A stretch of 64,000 nucleotides of DNA from Rutstroemia sp. NJR-2017a BVV2 (GCA_002946415.1 NJPS01000002.1:1-64000); one strand, 5' to 3'; shown: positions 23,857 to 37,446, numbered from the stretch's first letter. The notes: generated from the sequence alone by a model not told the origin. Translations and numbers: made by a program.

Positions 23857-25664
23857 TCAAACAAACAACCCCTCCTCAACCGGCGCTCCTATTATTTGAT
23901 CGCGCTGAATCTCTTTTAATAACTCTTTCTTACTTTTCCTCCCATTTTCTCCCTCATCATCCTCTTCATCATCCTCAGTAAACCACGAATCCAACCCCAA
24001 ATCTAAATACCCCCGTTCGGGAGCCCATTTTTCTGGTGACACGAAGAGGGAGCGTCCGTTCATGGTGCGGTCGGAAAGGATTCGGATGAGACACGCGGAG
24101 GCGGAGGCGGGGGTGGCGAGTTGGACGCCTCGGGATTGGACGTGTTGGAAGGCGGATGGGGAGAGGATTTTGGTAGGGATGTACCTGGGGGAGGGGGACG
24201 GGGTGTTAGTGGGGAGAGGAATGATTCCAAAGTTTGAAAATAAATTAGGAATTGATATAGATCGCTTATTCATGATAAACAGGCAATGAAATGTGAAAAT
24301 GTTTGAGGTCAGGTTGATTGTAGATTAGCGAGGATAGTTGAGTGAGTGAGAAGTGTTGTCTACAAAAAACTTCGAGCATGTTGTAGACCACGAGGACGAT
24401 TTAGGATGGAAAATCGGGATAGAGTGAGTAGAGGAAAGCAAGGAAAAAAGGGAAATATCGTGCAAGCAACGGCGCCAAAGCTCCCGTTGTACAGTACGAA
24501 ACTCGGTAACTAAACCTCGTACGCCTCGTCACCTCTAGATTAGAGGAGATGTGGAATATCGAACAAACTCCACCTCCAAGCCGCATACTTACACGGCGAA
24601 CTGTAAAAATAACCTCATATCCTCCCACCCAGAGGAAACATAAACCACCAAACAACCCCCCCTTCCCAACAACCTCCTTAAACGGCAAACAATAAAATCA
24701 ACCACTCACCAAGGAGAAATCACATTCACCCGACTCCCATAATAAAAAGCCGTCCGCCGCAACGAATGCATGATGCCCCTAACACCCCACTTCGTACTCT
24801 GGTACTGCGGGCCGCGAGGACAATCGAGGAAGGCGGCGCCGGATCCGATCAGCACGAGACATGTGTCTTGTTGGGCGGGTGAGGGCTCTTGACCGTTTTG
24901 CTTGATGAAGTAGTGGAGGGCGAGTTTAGTGGTGTAGAGCGTGCCTTTGAGGTTGATGTCGATGGTGGTTAGGGAGGGTTTGGTGGGTTCGAGGGTGGGT
25001 CCTGGGGTGGGGGTTAGTGGGTTAGGGAGGGGGGATGTGATGGGATGGATTCTGGTGTTGGGATAAAAAGAAGAGAGAAGTAAAGAGGAGGGGAATTTGT
25101 CAACTGAAGGGGTCGTAACTAACCCGAGAAATCGAAAACTTCGTCTTTAGGACAGACTCCCGCATTGGCGATTACATAGTCGACTTTTCCGGTGAAAGAG
25201 GCTGCTTCACGGAATAATTGGACTTGATCTTCCCAGCTCGATACATCGCACTTTACGAATTTCGTGCTGTGATATCTATATGAGCTTTTGATCTATATAT
25301 TCCTTCCTTTGTGGAGGAAAACGTGGAGTGGGAGTGACATGACATGGGACTCACTTTTGAAGTTCGGATGCTAGTTTTGATCCACCCTCGACGTCCATAT
25401 CACCAATACAGACGTTAAGTCTAAAATTTAGTCAGTGCGAAAGAATGTGAGAATGCAAGATGGCGACTCATACCCCGCTGCAACAAGTCCTCTGGTGTAC
25501 GCTTCACCGATTCCATTGGCACCTGATCTTCATTAGACAAACGGCCCACCAGCTGTAGATAAGTGAGACTTACCACCAGTAACAATCGCAGTCTTTCCTT
25601 TCAAGTGATCGGAGCTGATCTCCTTCTCCAAATCCTTTGGCCCAGAATATTTGTATCCTTCCAT
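23857..25664 (-). CDS. Short-chain dehydrogenase/reductase (15-hydroxyprostaglandin dehydrogenase-like)
   Basis: Exons on the minus strand are 25664-25574, 25522-25474, 25420-25355, 25266-25124, 25001-24710 and 24184-23857, giving 322 aa. The cofactor motif TGGANGIG lies at residues 29-36. An acidic residue after beta-2 (CIGDMD, about 54) points to NAD rather than NADP. NAG is at 103-105, the catalytic serine is about Ser170 (GSGAA), and the YxxxK pair is Tyr183/Lys187. The C-terminus has an acidic insert (EDDEEDDEGE) after the substrate loop. The last intron (24185-24709) is 525 nt, about ten times the local norm, although the sequence across it (SPW then YIPTKIL) reads as continuous for this family. 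The substrate is unknown. It is isolated from other metabolic genes. Confidence 0.9.
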
Positions 25665-27837
25665 ATCTGCTGGCTTAAGAATATCTTGTTTGAGCAACCT
25701 GCCTTGAATTTAATTTCGACCTGAAATAGAAGTAGTGTATAATAGTATGTGATGAAAGATGATCTTCTCATTCATCCATCGTCTTTTATACGTCTTGTCG
25801 TTCCGTTCATCAAGGTTCTCCAAATGACATACATCTCGCCGATACGGCTTTAAGGATTCCCCGATTCGGCTTTACGGTCTGGCTACTAGAATAAACGATG
25901 CTAAGATCTGGTTGGCGATAAGATTAGATCTGAAATTGAGAATGCGGAGTAACAGCCACTCAGCCACACCTAACCCAAATTTATATGCATGACCTACACC
26001 CATGGACCTGGTACTAATGCCGGTTTGCCCCTTTCGAGCCGACTGAGTCTATTTCAAATCCTCATTTGACTTTGAGCTTCAGATCCATACATGTGTACAA
26101 CACAGGTTAATTTGTGAATGGCAGGCCATATATTTAACCAGTTGATTGAGAGCGCGAAAAAGAATCCTGTAGCAGAAGCGGACAAACGCCCATCGGTACT
26201 AATGGATGTGTTACTTAAGAATGACTTGCATAATATGCAGATCACCCGACGTAAATGGCAACATGCCCTACGTGTGATGATCTAGCAATTTCAGCTTGAG
26301 AAATGGAATAGCCAATCTATCTCCTCGTCTACGCACCCATTGGCAAAATTTTGGCTGTAGTACGGCCAAATGCCTCAACACAAACAAAGTAATCATTGAT
26401 CCGTGGCTAAAGCTACAGTTAGATGCCTCTACAGTTCATCCACAGACTCTGAGTGTATAATGAACGTAACGGTTTCCAACATGTTAGTCGCTAGCGGTTT
26501 CAAATGCAGGAACGCGGAAAGCTGCATGATGGCGAGCACTCAGATCTTATATATCTAATCAAAAGCCAATAGGAAAAGATTTTACCAGGTACTGCTAGCA
26601 TACACTACCCCTCTTTTGAGGATTTTGGACGGCTTGGGATATCTGAATGGGCACTTTTGTTTATCGTGGGGTTCGAGATGGTGACCGAGTAGCATGCTAT
26701 CCAATAGAAAGAGGTGACCGTTTGGTCGTCACAACACTTTGAAATGACACTTATGGTGTACCAAAATATGTTCTTGGAAGATGCCTGGTAGCCTCTGGTT
26801 AGCGGGGGAGTTGCTGTAAGTTAGGGGGATACTGGGCCAGACTTTCCGGCGAAATGACAGCGTTTGATGTGAAGGAATACGAGCGATAGCTCGCGCTGTG
26901 GGACTTTATCTCTAGTCCTGCTCTTTCGGGGGCTTTTTCTATCAAACTATTCATCCCCACTAGAAGACTATCCGCTGAATCAATGCGTGACTGCTGCGTG
27001 AATGTTGACGGCAAGAACACTCTCAAGGAGCGGTGGGAAAAGAAAAGACGATCCGGAAGACCAAAAAGTTCTGGAGACTGTGTGGTGTGCATCTTACACT
27101 GACATGATTAGTTTCTGAATAACGTCTATCCCTGCGTAGCGAAAAACCCACCGTGCCGAAAAAAAAATCTGGTACTTTGACTTTAAATATTTCAAATCTT
27201 GTGTACACATCGAAATCTTCTACAATTGTGTATAAGTTATGTTATATACTTATCTCTAAATATTCCAAACACCTTTTTTGTCATAATTTTGTTGACATCG
27301 TCGCCCACGTGGCTAGTTTTCGAAAGGGATTAATTTATGCTAAAACAGAGCTCCTCCACAATAGCTCTACCATCAAGCTCTCATTACCATAGATATTTTG
27401 AAAACGGTCCTACAGTACTGTGGCAGCTAGTGCGTCCTCTATTGCAGGAACATCCCTGGCCTCGACACGACTCTCTACTATAAAGATGTTGATATAATAA
27501 TGAACAGCCACAATCGGCCTACTACTGTGAGTGACAAACCGAATCACTGGAACGAGTGTCACATAACTCTTCAAACAAAGAACAATCTAGAACGTAATCG
27601 AAGGATCCTGTATCATCGACGATAGTATATAAGTGCAAAATTCCCCACACCTCTCTTCCGACTCGATTAATAAATATATAAAAAGAGTAAAAAGTGAAGA
27701 CTAAAATATCTTTACTAATGCTCAAGATTATTCCAGAGCAAGTGGACTAAATTGAGAATGGCAGCTTGATAACAAACACAGAAAGAAACAGAATATATTT
27801 TAAGTAGGTATTATCATTTAGCTACTCTGGTAAGGGC
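25665..27837. other. 2.2-kb AT-rich region without recognisable genes
   Basis: This region holds the SDR promoter (right of 25664) and AT-rich sequence up to the 3' end of the NLR-type gene. Small frames at 26799-27208 lack any motif. I see nothing else that can be supported. Confidence 0.45.
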
Positions 27838-30800
27838 CTATCTTAAGCCCAGCTTGTTGAGTAGCCTGTGGCGTTTTGATTTAGACGGACGCCTTCTTGC
27901 ATTTAAGTCTGATACCTCTTCCTCGACTACGTTCACCAGTTCTCTCACCTCTATTAAGTCGTCGTTCTCCATTGCAGTATCCAACGCACGTAGTTTGTCC
28001 CGTAGCTCCCGTGATTTTAGATGGTCAGGTCCAACAGCTTTCTCGTACCCATTAAGAGCTTTTGAATAAAATATCCTGGCTTTCGCAGAGTCGGCTTGAC
28101 GCTCGAAGAGAGAAGCCAGTCCCCATATTGTATTAAGCGCCGGGATATACCTCTGAGCATTCGCACCGAGCGCCTTCTCGTAGCCTTCTAGCGCCCGCTG
28201 GTACATCTTCTCAGCCTCGTCGAGCTTGCCTTGGTCCTTGTAGAGGATCCCCAGGTTATTGACTGTATTGAGCGTTAATGTGTGGTCTGCACCGAGCGCC
28301 TTCTCCTTGCCTTCTAGCGCCTGCCGGTACATCTTCTCGGCCTTATCGAGCTTGCCTTGGTCCTTGTAGAGGATCCCCAGGTTATTGACTATGTTGAGCG
28401 TCAATGTATAGTCTGCACCGAGCGCCTTCTCGTAGCCTTCTAGCGCCTGCCGGTACATCTTCTCGGCCTTATCGAGCTTGCCTTGGTCCTTGTAGAGGAT
28501 CCCCAGGTTATTGACCGTATTGAGCGTCGACATATGGTCTGCACCGAGCGCCTTCTCGTTGCCTTCTAGCGCCCGCCGGTACATCTTCTCGGCCTCGTCG
28601 AGCTTGCCTTGGTTGGCGTAGAGGTCACCAAGTAGATGAATAGCAGGGTATATGCTAGTCGTCCGTCCACCTTGCTCCTGCTCCTCCCCTTTTCCTCCCT
28701 TTCCAGAGCGAAGCTCAATCTCGTTGCTTTCCACCCAAGGAAAACAGACTTGTGCATGAGGCAGGAGCCGACGTTGCAAAGTCGTGTAATCCTGTGACGA
28801 GCTCGAAGGCACGGCCCACCCCACAACCATCACTGCAATTTGAGCTAGCTCTGCTCTTGAACTCGTCTCTTGGAAGTGGTAGGCCCATTGATGTACCACC
28901 GGGTGAGTAGCATAGCTCCTGGACTCACTAACCCCCTCAACAAGCGAGTAATTGCAAAGTAACCGCATTGCTTTTGTGAACTGTAACTCATCGTTTGCAA
29001 TACCACCGATCCATTCTAACAAGCTTGATGTAACCGTCTCGGACGCCTCACATGCTGTTGTAAATAATCCATACCATAGATCTTTGCGGTCAAGGAACGC
29101 CCAGAGAAGCAAGAGATTGGCTGCTGCTTTATTCGTCTCGCGAATCGTCTCGTACGAGATGGTCCACGTCGTCCAGATACTACGGTCTGGGTAGTCTTGC
29201 AGTGGCGCACCTTCCCAGTCACCTGACTTCATCAACTCTTTCCACTTCCGCTCGTAAAATTCGATATACTTTCGAGGCTCGATTCCAGTCTCCTGTAGAA
29301 ATGCTGCTGCCTGCGCAATAGCAAGTGGGAGACCGTCCAAGATACTCAGTAGGCGGTCGTCTTCGGCTGGGTCTACGTAGGAGCGTTAGTTTCATTAACA
29401 TATATTCTTACTTTAAAGAATTGTTTCTGCTTACCATACTTTCCCTTGTACCGGCTCTGTAAGATAGATCGTGCTTGATCGAGACTAACCTTTCCAAGCT
29501 GTTGCGAGTCCCCGAGTTGCGCTAGCTTGGCTAGTCGAGTCGTAATCAAGATCGAGCCATGGTCAACCCCACAGAAGTACTGCTGTATATCATATGCATC
29601 GACATCAGATGTCTGCCTATCGTAATCTCGGTCAACGTTATCGAAAACAAGTAGCCATTTTTCATTCTCCTCTCGAGCCAGCCAGTCCATGACCTCCCGG
29701 ACGACAGCGTTGATGTCGCCGGTACTCCCACCAGCATATGTCCTACTCGACTGGGATATCTGGCCGTCTGGTATCCGGCTCGCATAATTTGCGATGCTCT
29801 GCATAACACTGTCTTTGCTCCTCCCATCTAGCCAGAACACGGCACTGAACCTTCGGTGGTGCTGTGACGCGAACTCGACCGCTAGCTGCGTCTTGCCTAT
29901 CCCACCTAGACCGTGGAGTACCAATCGCTTCTGTCGATTACTCTGCCGATCCGGCAACAGTACTTGTTCAAGCTCGGTCATCTCAGCAGGTCGTGCGATG
30001 AACTTGCTCACTTTAGGGACACGCTGAAGGCGAAAGACAATTCGATATTCTCCAAAATCTAAATTCGGTTGTTTAGCATAGGCTACATCGCTAATAAACA
30101 GCTAGCAAACCAGTCAATACCGCTTCACGAAACTCGAAACTAACATTCTTTGCCTGCCATGTTATCGGCGCAGGCTTGCATCTGCTTGAACACGCCCTGT
30201 GATCCAACATATCGTCCGGTAGCCGCCGCAATTTCCTTCCGCTTCTTTGACTCCTCCAGCCCGACCTCCTCCAGCCCTCGATCCACGTTAAACCGATAGT
30301 ATCGCCCACTATCGTCAAGGTGAGTTTTATCTCGACGAAACCTCTCGGCCGTCTGCTCCGTCTCTGTCGCGATAGCCACAAGCATCTTCCCAATGTGGAA
30401 GACATCATCCCGAAATGGTTTCAAGGAAGGGACACCAGTACCGATCGAGACCAGACATTTAATCTTCCCTTCTAGCGGTTGCGGCCCCCATAGTAGTTGA
30501 GCTTGGTTCCACACCTCCCACACTGGATTGTTCGCTCCCGTCGCACCATCTACGAACCCTTCTCCATACCGACCAACCGCGATCGGATCGAAGAATGAGG
30601 ATGCCGCTGACGTAGCGCGACACGCTTCCCAGATCTTGATACTGTTGAGAAGATCACTTCTGCCCCGCGGCGACGGGTAGCTGGTAAGGCAGACTGTTTC
30701 GCTTGTCTCTTTGCTGGTCGCACACACAAATCTAGAAGTATTAGACGTATAACGTATAACACATAGCCTACGTAGTCTGCAGATCCACCACTCACACTTT

Positions 30801-31249
30801 GCACGCACCGTCCGATACATCCTTTAGCAATGTGTTCTCAGGTAAGCCTTGTGCTACCACGACCTCCCTCACCGCATGCGCTAGCTCGTCCGAGTCGAAC
30901 CTGCCTTGTATAGCACCCTTCACTGTCACACGGTGCCTCTTCTTCTGAAAGATCCGATCTGAGAGCGATAGGTACGCGTCGATGCAGTCGTCGATGCTCA
31001 TCCTTAGCCGGCCGAGCATGATCGCGATGAGTCTAGTTAGAGTCGGTCAGCGAGTATGTTTATGAACAAAGTGGTTGCACGGACTTACCCGCCAGTACTG
31101 GTTCCCCCGATCATGTCGAAGTAGTCGCATGGTTTTGGTGGGTGTTCTGGGTCGATGGTCTCCATGAGCTGCTGCAGGATCATCAGCGCAGACAGACCAC
31201 GCACCCCACCACCGTCGAGCGCAAGTAGGCGAAGGTCGTTGCCCGGCAT
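27838..31249 (-). CDS. Patatin-NB-ARC-TPR protein (fungal NLR-type STAND NTPase)
   Basis: Exons are 31249-31089, 31032-30796, 30731-30145, 30058-29435 and 29372-27838, giving 1047 aa. The N-terminal patatin-like phospholipase domain has the oxyanion loop DGGGVRG (12-18), the nucleophile elbow GTSTG (Ser51) and the catalytic Asp in DGA (Asp194). The central NB-ARC NTPase has a P-loop GLGGIGKT (378-385), Walker B WLLVFDN (463-469), GSILITTR and GLPLA (550-554). From about residue 775 there are tetratricopeptide repeats of 42 residues. At DNA level the units repeat every 126 bp exactly, and four are nearly identical. In fungi this architecture belongs to NLR-like proteins used in non-self recognition and programmed cell death; the patatin part would attack membrane lipids on activation. 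All key residues are present, so the gene looks functional. Confidence 0.93.
28184..28630 (-). repeat. 126-bp coding tandem repeat (TPR units)
   Basis: The word ccttctagcgc recurs at 28184, 28310, 28436 and 28562 on the plus strand, a spacing of exactly 126 bp (42 codons). Whole units, including a stretch encoding NNLGILYKDQGKLD, are almost identical. This is much more similarity than needed to keep the TPR fold and implies recent duplication or gene conversion. Confidence 0.92.
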
Positions 31250-32340
31250 TGTTTGAGTGAAGGGTATGATTCTTTGATCAGTCAGGAATCGCTACGTCGC
31301 AGTGGGCAACGGGCCGTCGAGTTGCGAAGCTGAGGTTTGAATAAGGCTGGCGCTTGTCAATTCAGCTATAACAATCGTGGCTTACAAGGCGTTCGCGCAT
31401 TCGCGCATCCGCAGACGCAGCAACCCAGCCAGTCACAGATGCAAGACTTTAGAAGTACATGCTTGTGTCGTATCTCATGGTATACGGCTATGGTTCCGCT
31501 CCCTACTGGATTATTCCTTTGCTCCGCCATGAGTACCGTGCGCATTTCAATGCAAAGGATAGACAGGACCACGCCACAGTACAGTGCGCTTCAAATTGGT
31601 AGGAGATCACCATGGATTGAAGATAGTAGAGATGCCTGTTTTGAAAATAACGCTGATGACAGTCCTGAAGAGGTCGGATTAAGCTGGCTTACTGACCTAA
31701 GTTAGCTTAAATGAACTGACCAAGGGTAGAGAAAGCCAGGTCCGACGTCAGCCAAATCAGAGTTCAGCGTATTTAATGGCACGTGCGCCTGTTTTGGCTT
31801 TCCGATGCCGATCCTTAGGCAAAATTTTAATTATACACGTGATTGGGTTTGAAGCAAAAGACGTTCACTAAAATCTCACAGCCTCACGGCCACTGAAAAA
31901 TGTCAGCCAACTGTAATGCGTTCAACTGTAGACTGTCATCACAAATTCTTGCGCAGGAGTACTTGTAGAAACGATTTCGCACTTTGAGTCAAGAAGTGTA
32001 TGGCTTTTGAACCACTGCCCATGCCGCTGCCACTCGACACCGCCTTCGAACTGTCAAACAACAACAACACCGACACGGGACAATGTGGACTCTACAAAGG
32101 ACAGCCTGAATAGTGATATCAAAAGAGTCACAGAAAGAGAATCAACTTAACCAGTAACATCAAATGTGATTAGGATTATGATTTAAACCTTGACAAGTGG
32201 TAATCTATCCCTTCCGTTACGCCGATAATGCAATAGTCAGCTGACTATAATACAATTGTTAGTCAAGAGCGAGCCTGCCTCAAGAAACCTACTTCGAATT
32301 CTATCCTTTTCCAGCGATCCAATTCTCCGCGACCTGTGCT
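31250..32340. other. Intergenic region between NLR-type gene and transposon relic
   Basis: Frames on both strands at 31337-31705 overlap one another and show no motif. The region must include the NLR promoter. No terminal inverted repeat of the neighbouring transposase could be recognised here. Confidence 0.4.
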
Positions 32341-34134
32341 TCAATACATACATGCCACCGGTGCTCTCCATGGCTCTGGCACTTCGATTGTGAGTGCCAC
32401 TTCTTGCTCTGGCTCTGGCCCATCCTCCTCTTGTACGGTACTTTTACGACCCCGGCGACGCTTCCTCTTGCCTGTTATGACCTCGATCGCAGCATTTACC
32501 ACTTCTGGCTCCGCCGCTTCTGTCTCTGGCTTATCTAGCGCAGCACTCTTACGCTTTCGACCACGTTTTCCCTTGTCTTTTGTGGCCTCTTTCGCAGCAT
32601 CTTTCGCAGCACGCGTTGTTCGTGCCTCCCCGAAGTCCTCATAGCTCATTACCTTTCCCTGCCCCTTCACTAGTACTACAGGCTTGGTTGATTTGCGAAC
32701 TTTGGCTTCGTTATTCATTTTACTCAAAAATTGATTTTGATCTTTGAGAAGGGCACATTGGGCAAACGATCGTTCGCCGGCATTGGCAAGCTTCTCTATA
32801 TAACTCTGCAGGCGCGGTATACTTCTCTCGTTAAGTATATAGGTATTTTGTTTAATCAGATTATGTAGCGACATAAAACCCTCTGCTGATACTAGTGTTA
32901 CAGACGTTGGTGGGAATTCGTCTTGTTGACCACTACCCACCTCTACCTCATCGGCTCTTGGGACAGTCAACTGAGTAGGTGGCTTTGGTATCTTTCTGAG
33001 TACTCTGTCTGGGTTAAACGGAAACAAGCCGCAAGCAGCCCATCCCGCGAGAATGTTTTTTTTTTGTGAGTGCTTTCTCCCGTGCAGGACTGTATCGAGA
33101 GGTGAAATGTTCCTTACCGACTGTATTCGCGCCTCCTCGAAACAGTCTATCAGCCTCGTCGCGATAAAAGCCCTTCAAGGGTGCAAAGACGCCGATATCA
33201 CAAGGCTGAAGCTTGTGTGAGGTATGAGATGGAAGGCGATAAAGAACAATCTTGTTCTCAAAACAAAACTCTTGGACTTCGAGGGTTTCATGCGTACCAA
33301 AACCATCACAAATCAGCACTCGTGGTTTGTCCTTAGCCTGCCCTTTGGTCTGGGGATCAAATACGCGCTTAAGCCACTCGAAGGTGATTTTAGAGTCGGT
33401 ATACCCAGATTCGGAGCATGTGTAATGCCATCTAGGGGTGGGGAATGTAGTCCAATTGCTTCGATGGGTAGTCGCTGGCCAAATGATCATTGGTAATAAA
33501 GACCTACCGTTAGTACTTATGCACTCAATAGCAGTGACTATCGTTCGCTTCACGCCTGCGCCTCGATAATCTCGTAGATCGTCGCTACTCAGAAGTACTT
33601 TAACGGAGCCAAGTGTATATATAGCATGACTCCTGTCTTGTCCATATTATAGATATTCTCTGGCAGAATGGCCTGGTCTTTCAACACCTGTTCGATCACC
33701 TCAAACCAGTGTATTATCTTGTCATCTATATTGCTCTCATGCCGCTTCCAGTCTAGTGCCCTAACCCTTCGTGATTTGAGTCCTGGGTGACGCTTCTGAA
33801 AGGCCTGAGCCCAGTTCTTGTTTGGAGGCTTGATTGATGTATTTGTCGTGGAACGCTGGCGTGCGATACTATGGGCGAACGAAGGTAGGAACTTGATTCG
33901 CACAGGATATCCGAAGTCAGATATTAGTTTCAAAAATGTTTCGAGGGCTTTCTCTTCTGGCACAGTGAGATACTGTTGGCCTTCGGCTTTCTTCTTTCCC
34001 GAGGGTCGCCCATGCTCACGATGATAGAGGGTAGATAGAGGAACTCCCTTGCATTTGGATCTAGTATCGTACGTTTGACGATCTCCCGGCGTAGGGGCCG
34101 CCTCTGCAAGGTCTTTACTGGCGTGGTTATTCAT
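32341..34134 (-). pseudogene. Broken pogo/Fot1-like DDE transposase
   Basis: Three consecutive minus-strand frames together make one transposase. The N-terminal part starts at ATG 34134 (ASKDLAEAAPTPGDRQTY), with a Psq-type HTH and CENPB-type HTH ending in NMDKTGVML. The middle part (about 33615-33014) carries the catalytic core with CDGFGTH and QPCDIGVFAPLK. The C-terminal part (to 32341) is rich in Lys/Arg and Glu. Frame is lost near 33610-33625 in a tatata tract, compatible with a 2-nt insertion. It is lost again at 33056-33065 in a run of ten A (minus strand), where nine would restore frame. The three catalytic acidic residues are still present, so decay seems recent. The family moves by cut-and-paste into TA sites. 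Confidence 0.88.
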
Positions 34135-35342
34135 GAGGCATACATTACCTTGTAATATATGCAGGCACGGATCTGAAGATGAGATGGAATGGGGACGGTT
34201 GGATGAGAACACGTATCGTGGCTGATCTAGAAGGTTCTGGAAGGACACCTGATGCGCTACACTTCATGTGTACTCATGAAATCCTATTTTAAATACATGC
34301 AGCGTTACCGTAAAAACATGGCATAATATACAAGCTACCTCTTCGCTTATTAGGATGCGTGGTGTTCTCCATATCCCACCTTATCCGGATAAATTCGGCA
34401 TAGGTACACCTTGTTCTCGATAGCTTCAAAGTTTATTATCTTTATGTCTTCTTGATAGGAGCTTTATTCTATTGTGCCGAAATCTCAAGACAGCCCGATA
34501 TTTAAGTTAGAGCAGGGGGGCAGATCAAGTGAATCTCAACGCAGGCGACAAAACGATCGACACAATCACTACAGCTGTGATATTTTCCTATTGAGTTCTC
34601 TATATATGCAGAGAAATAGCCAAGGAACAATAATGAACTAATTATAATGTAATATATTTGCGTGGTTATTTTTCCAAACCCCAAATCCATGATGCCTTTT
34701 CGGCACGCAGGGTTTTTCGGCACGCAGGGACGGACGTTAGCTGTAATATCTGATCTAGGTACCAATCTTCGTTTCACCAAGTTCAGTAGGAGTGCTGCAA
34801 GTTGCGCGGACCACCAAAAACGAGACCTCGTTTTCACCAATGTATTAGCCAACCTCACCTCATTCACCAGGGTATTAGCCACCAAAACATAGGATGCCAT
34901 CCCCGATTACAGGCCACAAATCACGACTTCTCAATATACCAGATACCCATCTCTTGTCCACTGCTGACCGGAATTGTTTCCTTGGAGGTGTCCCAGTAAT
35001 TGATTAAACAAGTGTGCAGTCTTGTCCTGACGTTCTAATGAAAGGGTTCCCTTCGATTCTGGAACATATCGCGCCACCGTGCCCCCTTTCTACGCGAACT
35101 AATTGCAATCCTATGGCAATCAGATATACCAAGAGCCAACTGTGAAGCCGGAAGAGCAAGGTAAATGTGACGATGGGATGAGAGTAGATATTTGCCAACC
35201 CCCGAGGAGCCTGGGTGACAAGTGATGATAGAGATCTGAAGATCCAGCTGCGGAAGTAAATGCAATAAATTCCGAAACACAGAAGTACAAGCATTTGTTG
35301 GATGGCGAGGTGGTCCGAAACTTTGTGGGGATGTTGGGAACC
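34135..35342. other. Repeat-derived intergenic region
   Basis: Two short direct repeats stand out: ttttcggcacgcaggg at 34697 and again 17 bp later, and a caccaNNgtattagcca motif near 34835 and 34867. A minus-strand frame of 132 codons (34502-34900) covers them and has no family that I can name. The stretch looks like part of a mobile element, but no complete ends could be paired. Confidence 0.45.
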
Positions 35343-35828
35343 CTAGGAGATCGACGACAGCCTATCATAAAGTGACTCAAGTAGAGGAGGAGCATCGTGC
35401 ATTTTGACCGGTTTTCGCAAATTCACAACTATTTCCTCGCATCCATTCTTGAAAACTAGCTTTGTAGTATATTCCTTATATGGATATCGATCGGTGCAAA
35501 AGTTAGGAGCCATGTTCTTCGGTTCTTCGGTACATTCTTCTGCTGCTGCTGCCTCGTCACTAAGCCGCTCGTACGCTTGGTTGACAAGTTTAAAAGCCGT
35601 GGAAGCGTTGGCCTGTTGAGGTGTGCCATTGTGCTTGCCTGGATGAACCAGCAGAGAGAGCCTCCTATACGATTGCTTGATTTCCAGTGGGCTGGCGGGG
35701 AAGGTAAAATCCAGGTTCCACCAATGCGGCATTTGTGTACATGGTAAATATGTGCCCGGATATACCGGCTGGCGAACGTATCGGTAACTTCTGTATGGGT
35801 CGTATTCTTGTTGATGATCTTCCGACAT
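35343..35828 (-). CDS. Small J-like (DnaJ-related) protein with HPG in place of HPD
   Basis: The frame is 161 aa from the ATG of MSEDHQQ. Residues about 35-92 fit a J domain: WNLDFTFPASPLEIKQSYRR (helix I-II), the loop, and NASTAFKLVNQAYERLSD (helix III). The loop motif is His-Pro-Gly at about 62-64, where active Hsp40 proteins have His-Pro-Asp. The C-terminal third (KLVFKNGCEEIVVNLRKPVK) matches no family I know. Loss of the Asp normally abolishes stimulation of Hsp70 ATPase, so the protein would be a J-like scaffold rather than a co-chaperone, or an ageing gene. No introns are seen. A gene in a repeat-rich region could also be a relic. Confidence 0.65.
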   Translation of the reverse strand: MSEDHQQEYDPYRSYRYVRQPVYPGTYLPCTQMPHWWNLDFTFPASPLEIKQSYRRLSLLVHPGKHNGTPQQANASTAFKLVNQAYERLSDEAAAAEECTEEPKNMAPNFCTDRYPYKEYTTKLVFKNGCEEIVVNLRKPVKMHDAPPLLESLYDRLSSIS

Positions 35829-37201
35829 TTGCACGTATGATGTGGCAAAAGACTGACGTGATGAAGTGCAAAGTTGCTGATGCGGAGTGGTATATCAGAA
35901 CGTATATAAGGACTGTGTTTGGATTCGTGATGAGTCTGCCACTTGCTCCAGAGAGTATGAGGTGAACAAAGAAGGTCAGAAATTGGACCTGTGTTGCGCT
36001 TTGGGATAAGACTTTCAATTTTATAACAAAGGTCAGAACTTTTGCAACTTGGCATTTAGCGACACCCAATCTATATGGGTGTCTACGAAAATGATCCGCC
36101 TGCAGGGTCTAGAATCTTTTGATGTAGCATAGGGCTAGCGTAGCTTGGGCTGATCACCTCCTTGGGGGAAATGTCTCTTCTGAGTCTGCCCTACGATTCC
36201 CCTGTTTCCAGCTGCTGCGGCTCGCCGAGAAAACCGTTCTGTCGATTGAAACCTTGCATCTGCTGCTGGTGGACGTCATCTTGTTGTATTTATATTTATT
36301 AAGAAAATGAATAATAACTTCGCCAAATAGTATCATAGTTCTACGAAGTATTCATTACTAGTTGTGCTTATGAAACGCTTTTCATCCAACATCTTCAGTA
36401 AACTGGGGATAGCATCTTGCTTGAATAGCTTGCTGTTATGCGTGGCTATGACACTTGTTATATAATCTCTGCCATTTCAGCTATTGCTGTGGTTGGTATA
36501 ACAAATCGTGACCGGACTGCGATATTGATAGTACATTCGCGAAATGGATTAAGAGATGTACTATCTCTGTCTTTCTTCCTATCAGTTGTTTCTCTCTCCT
36601 CCTTTCTTTCATCTTCCTATCTCTCACCTTCCCAATCATAAATCATATCTCCCACAACCCCTCACCTCTTTAACAGTAGGCAAATCAGAAAATCGAGATC
36701 CCCCACTGTCACAATTTTTCGCACAACAGCGACGCAACCAACATGACCGCCTAAGGTCATTTCTTTGCCAACGCATCGACCAACCTAAGAGGATGGCCCG
36801 AATAGGATCCTATACAAATTCCAAGGAAGGCTTGACTGTTTGGGTATGCCCGTCTTCATTTAGCACCCTAGGAAAACCCCAAAGACTAAATGACGAACAA
36901 ACGCTGGCTGTCGTCAACTGAAAGAAACAAAAGAGCCGTGTGCTACCCACAACACTCACTATCAGTGTGAAACTGTTAGTGGTAAAATAATCAATCCAAT
37001 GCGCTTGACGCAATGGAATTAAGGAACGGAGCACATGAGGCTAACAGGTACGTTTTCTTTCCTTATGCTTCTTGTTGTATGCGGGCAGTGGGCATTCTCT
37101 TTCATACGAGGTGCACCTACTCGCAGGCTCGTAGTTTCCGGGCCTCGCCTCAGGCTCGGCCCGGTGGCAAAATAGGCCTTAAATTTGAGGGGTTTAGAAG
37201 C
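35829..37201. other. Gene-poor region, nothing recognised
   Basis: Several overlapping frames of 60-200 codons lie here on both strands, mostly shadows of the J-like gene or low-complexity pyrimidine tracts (36560-36660). No motif is recognised. Confidence 0.4.
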
Positions 37202-37372
37202 TTAAGGGTTTAATATCTCTTTTATTCTCTTCAAACGCCTCTTTTTTATACGTAAATTACGATCTCTACAGAGCTTACAGGTGGATCGGCCTTGAAATAA
37301 GCTTTGTGGGTGTAGTTGGTAGCAGCTGGAGCAGTACCGCCTATTATCTTCTTCCTGCCCGTCAAGCCGTAA

Positions 37373-37446
37373 ATGCTCCTGTTCACCCGCCTGTAAATGC
37401 TCCTGTTCACCTGCCTGTAAATGCTCCTGTTCACCCACCCGTAAAT
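37373..37446 (-). repeat. 24-bp coding tandem repeat, three copies
   Basis: Three head-to-tail copies of a 24-bp unit containing taaatgctcctgttcacc encode the eight-residue unit GEQEHLQA on the minus strand, inside the cysteine-rich frame. Confidence 0.85.
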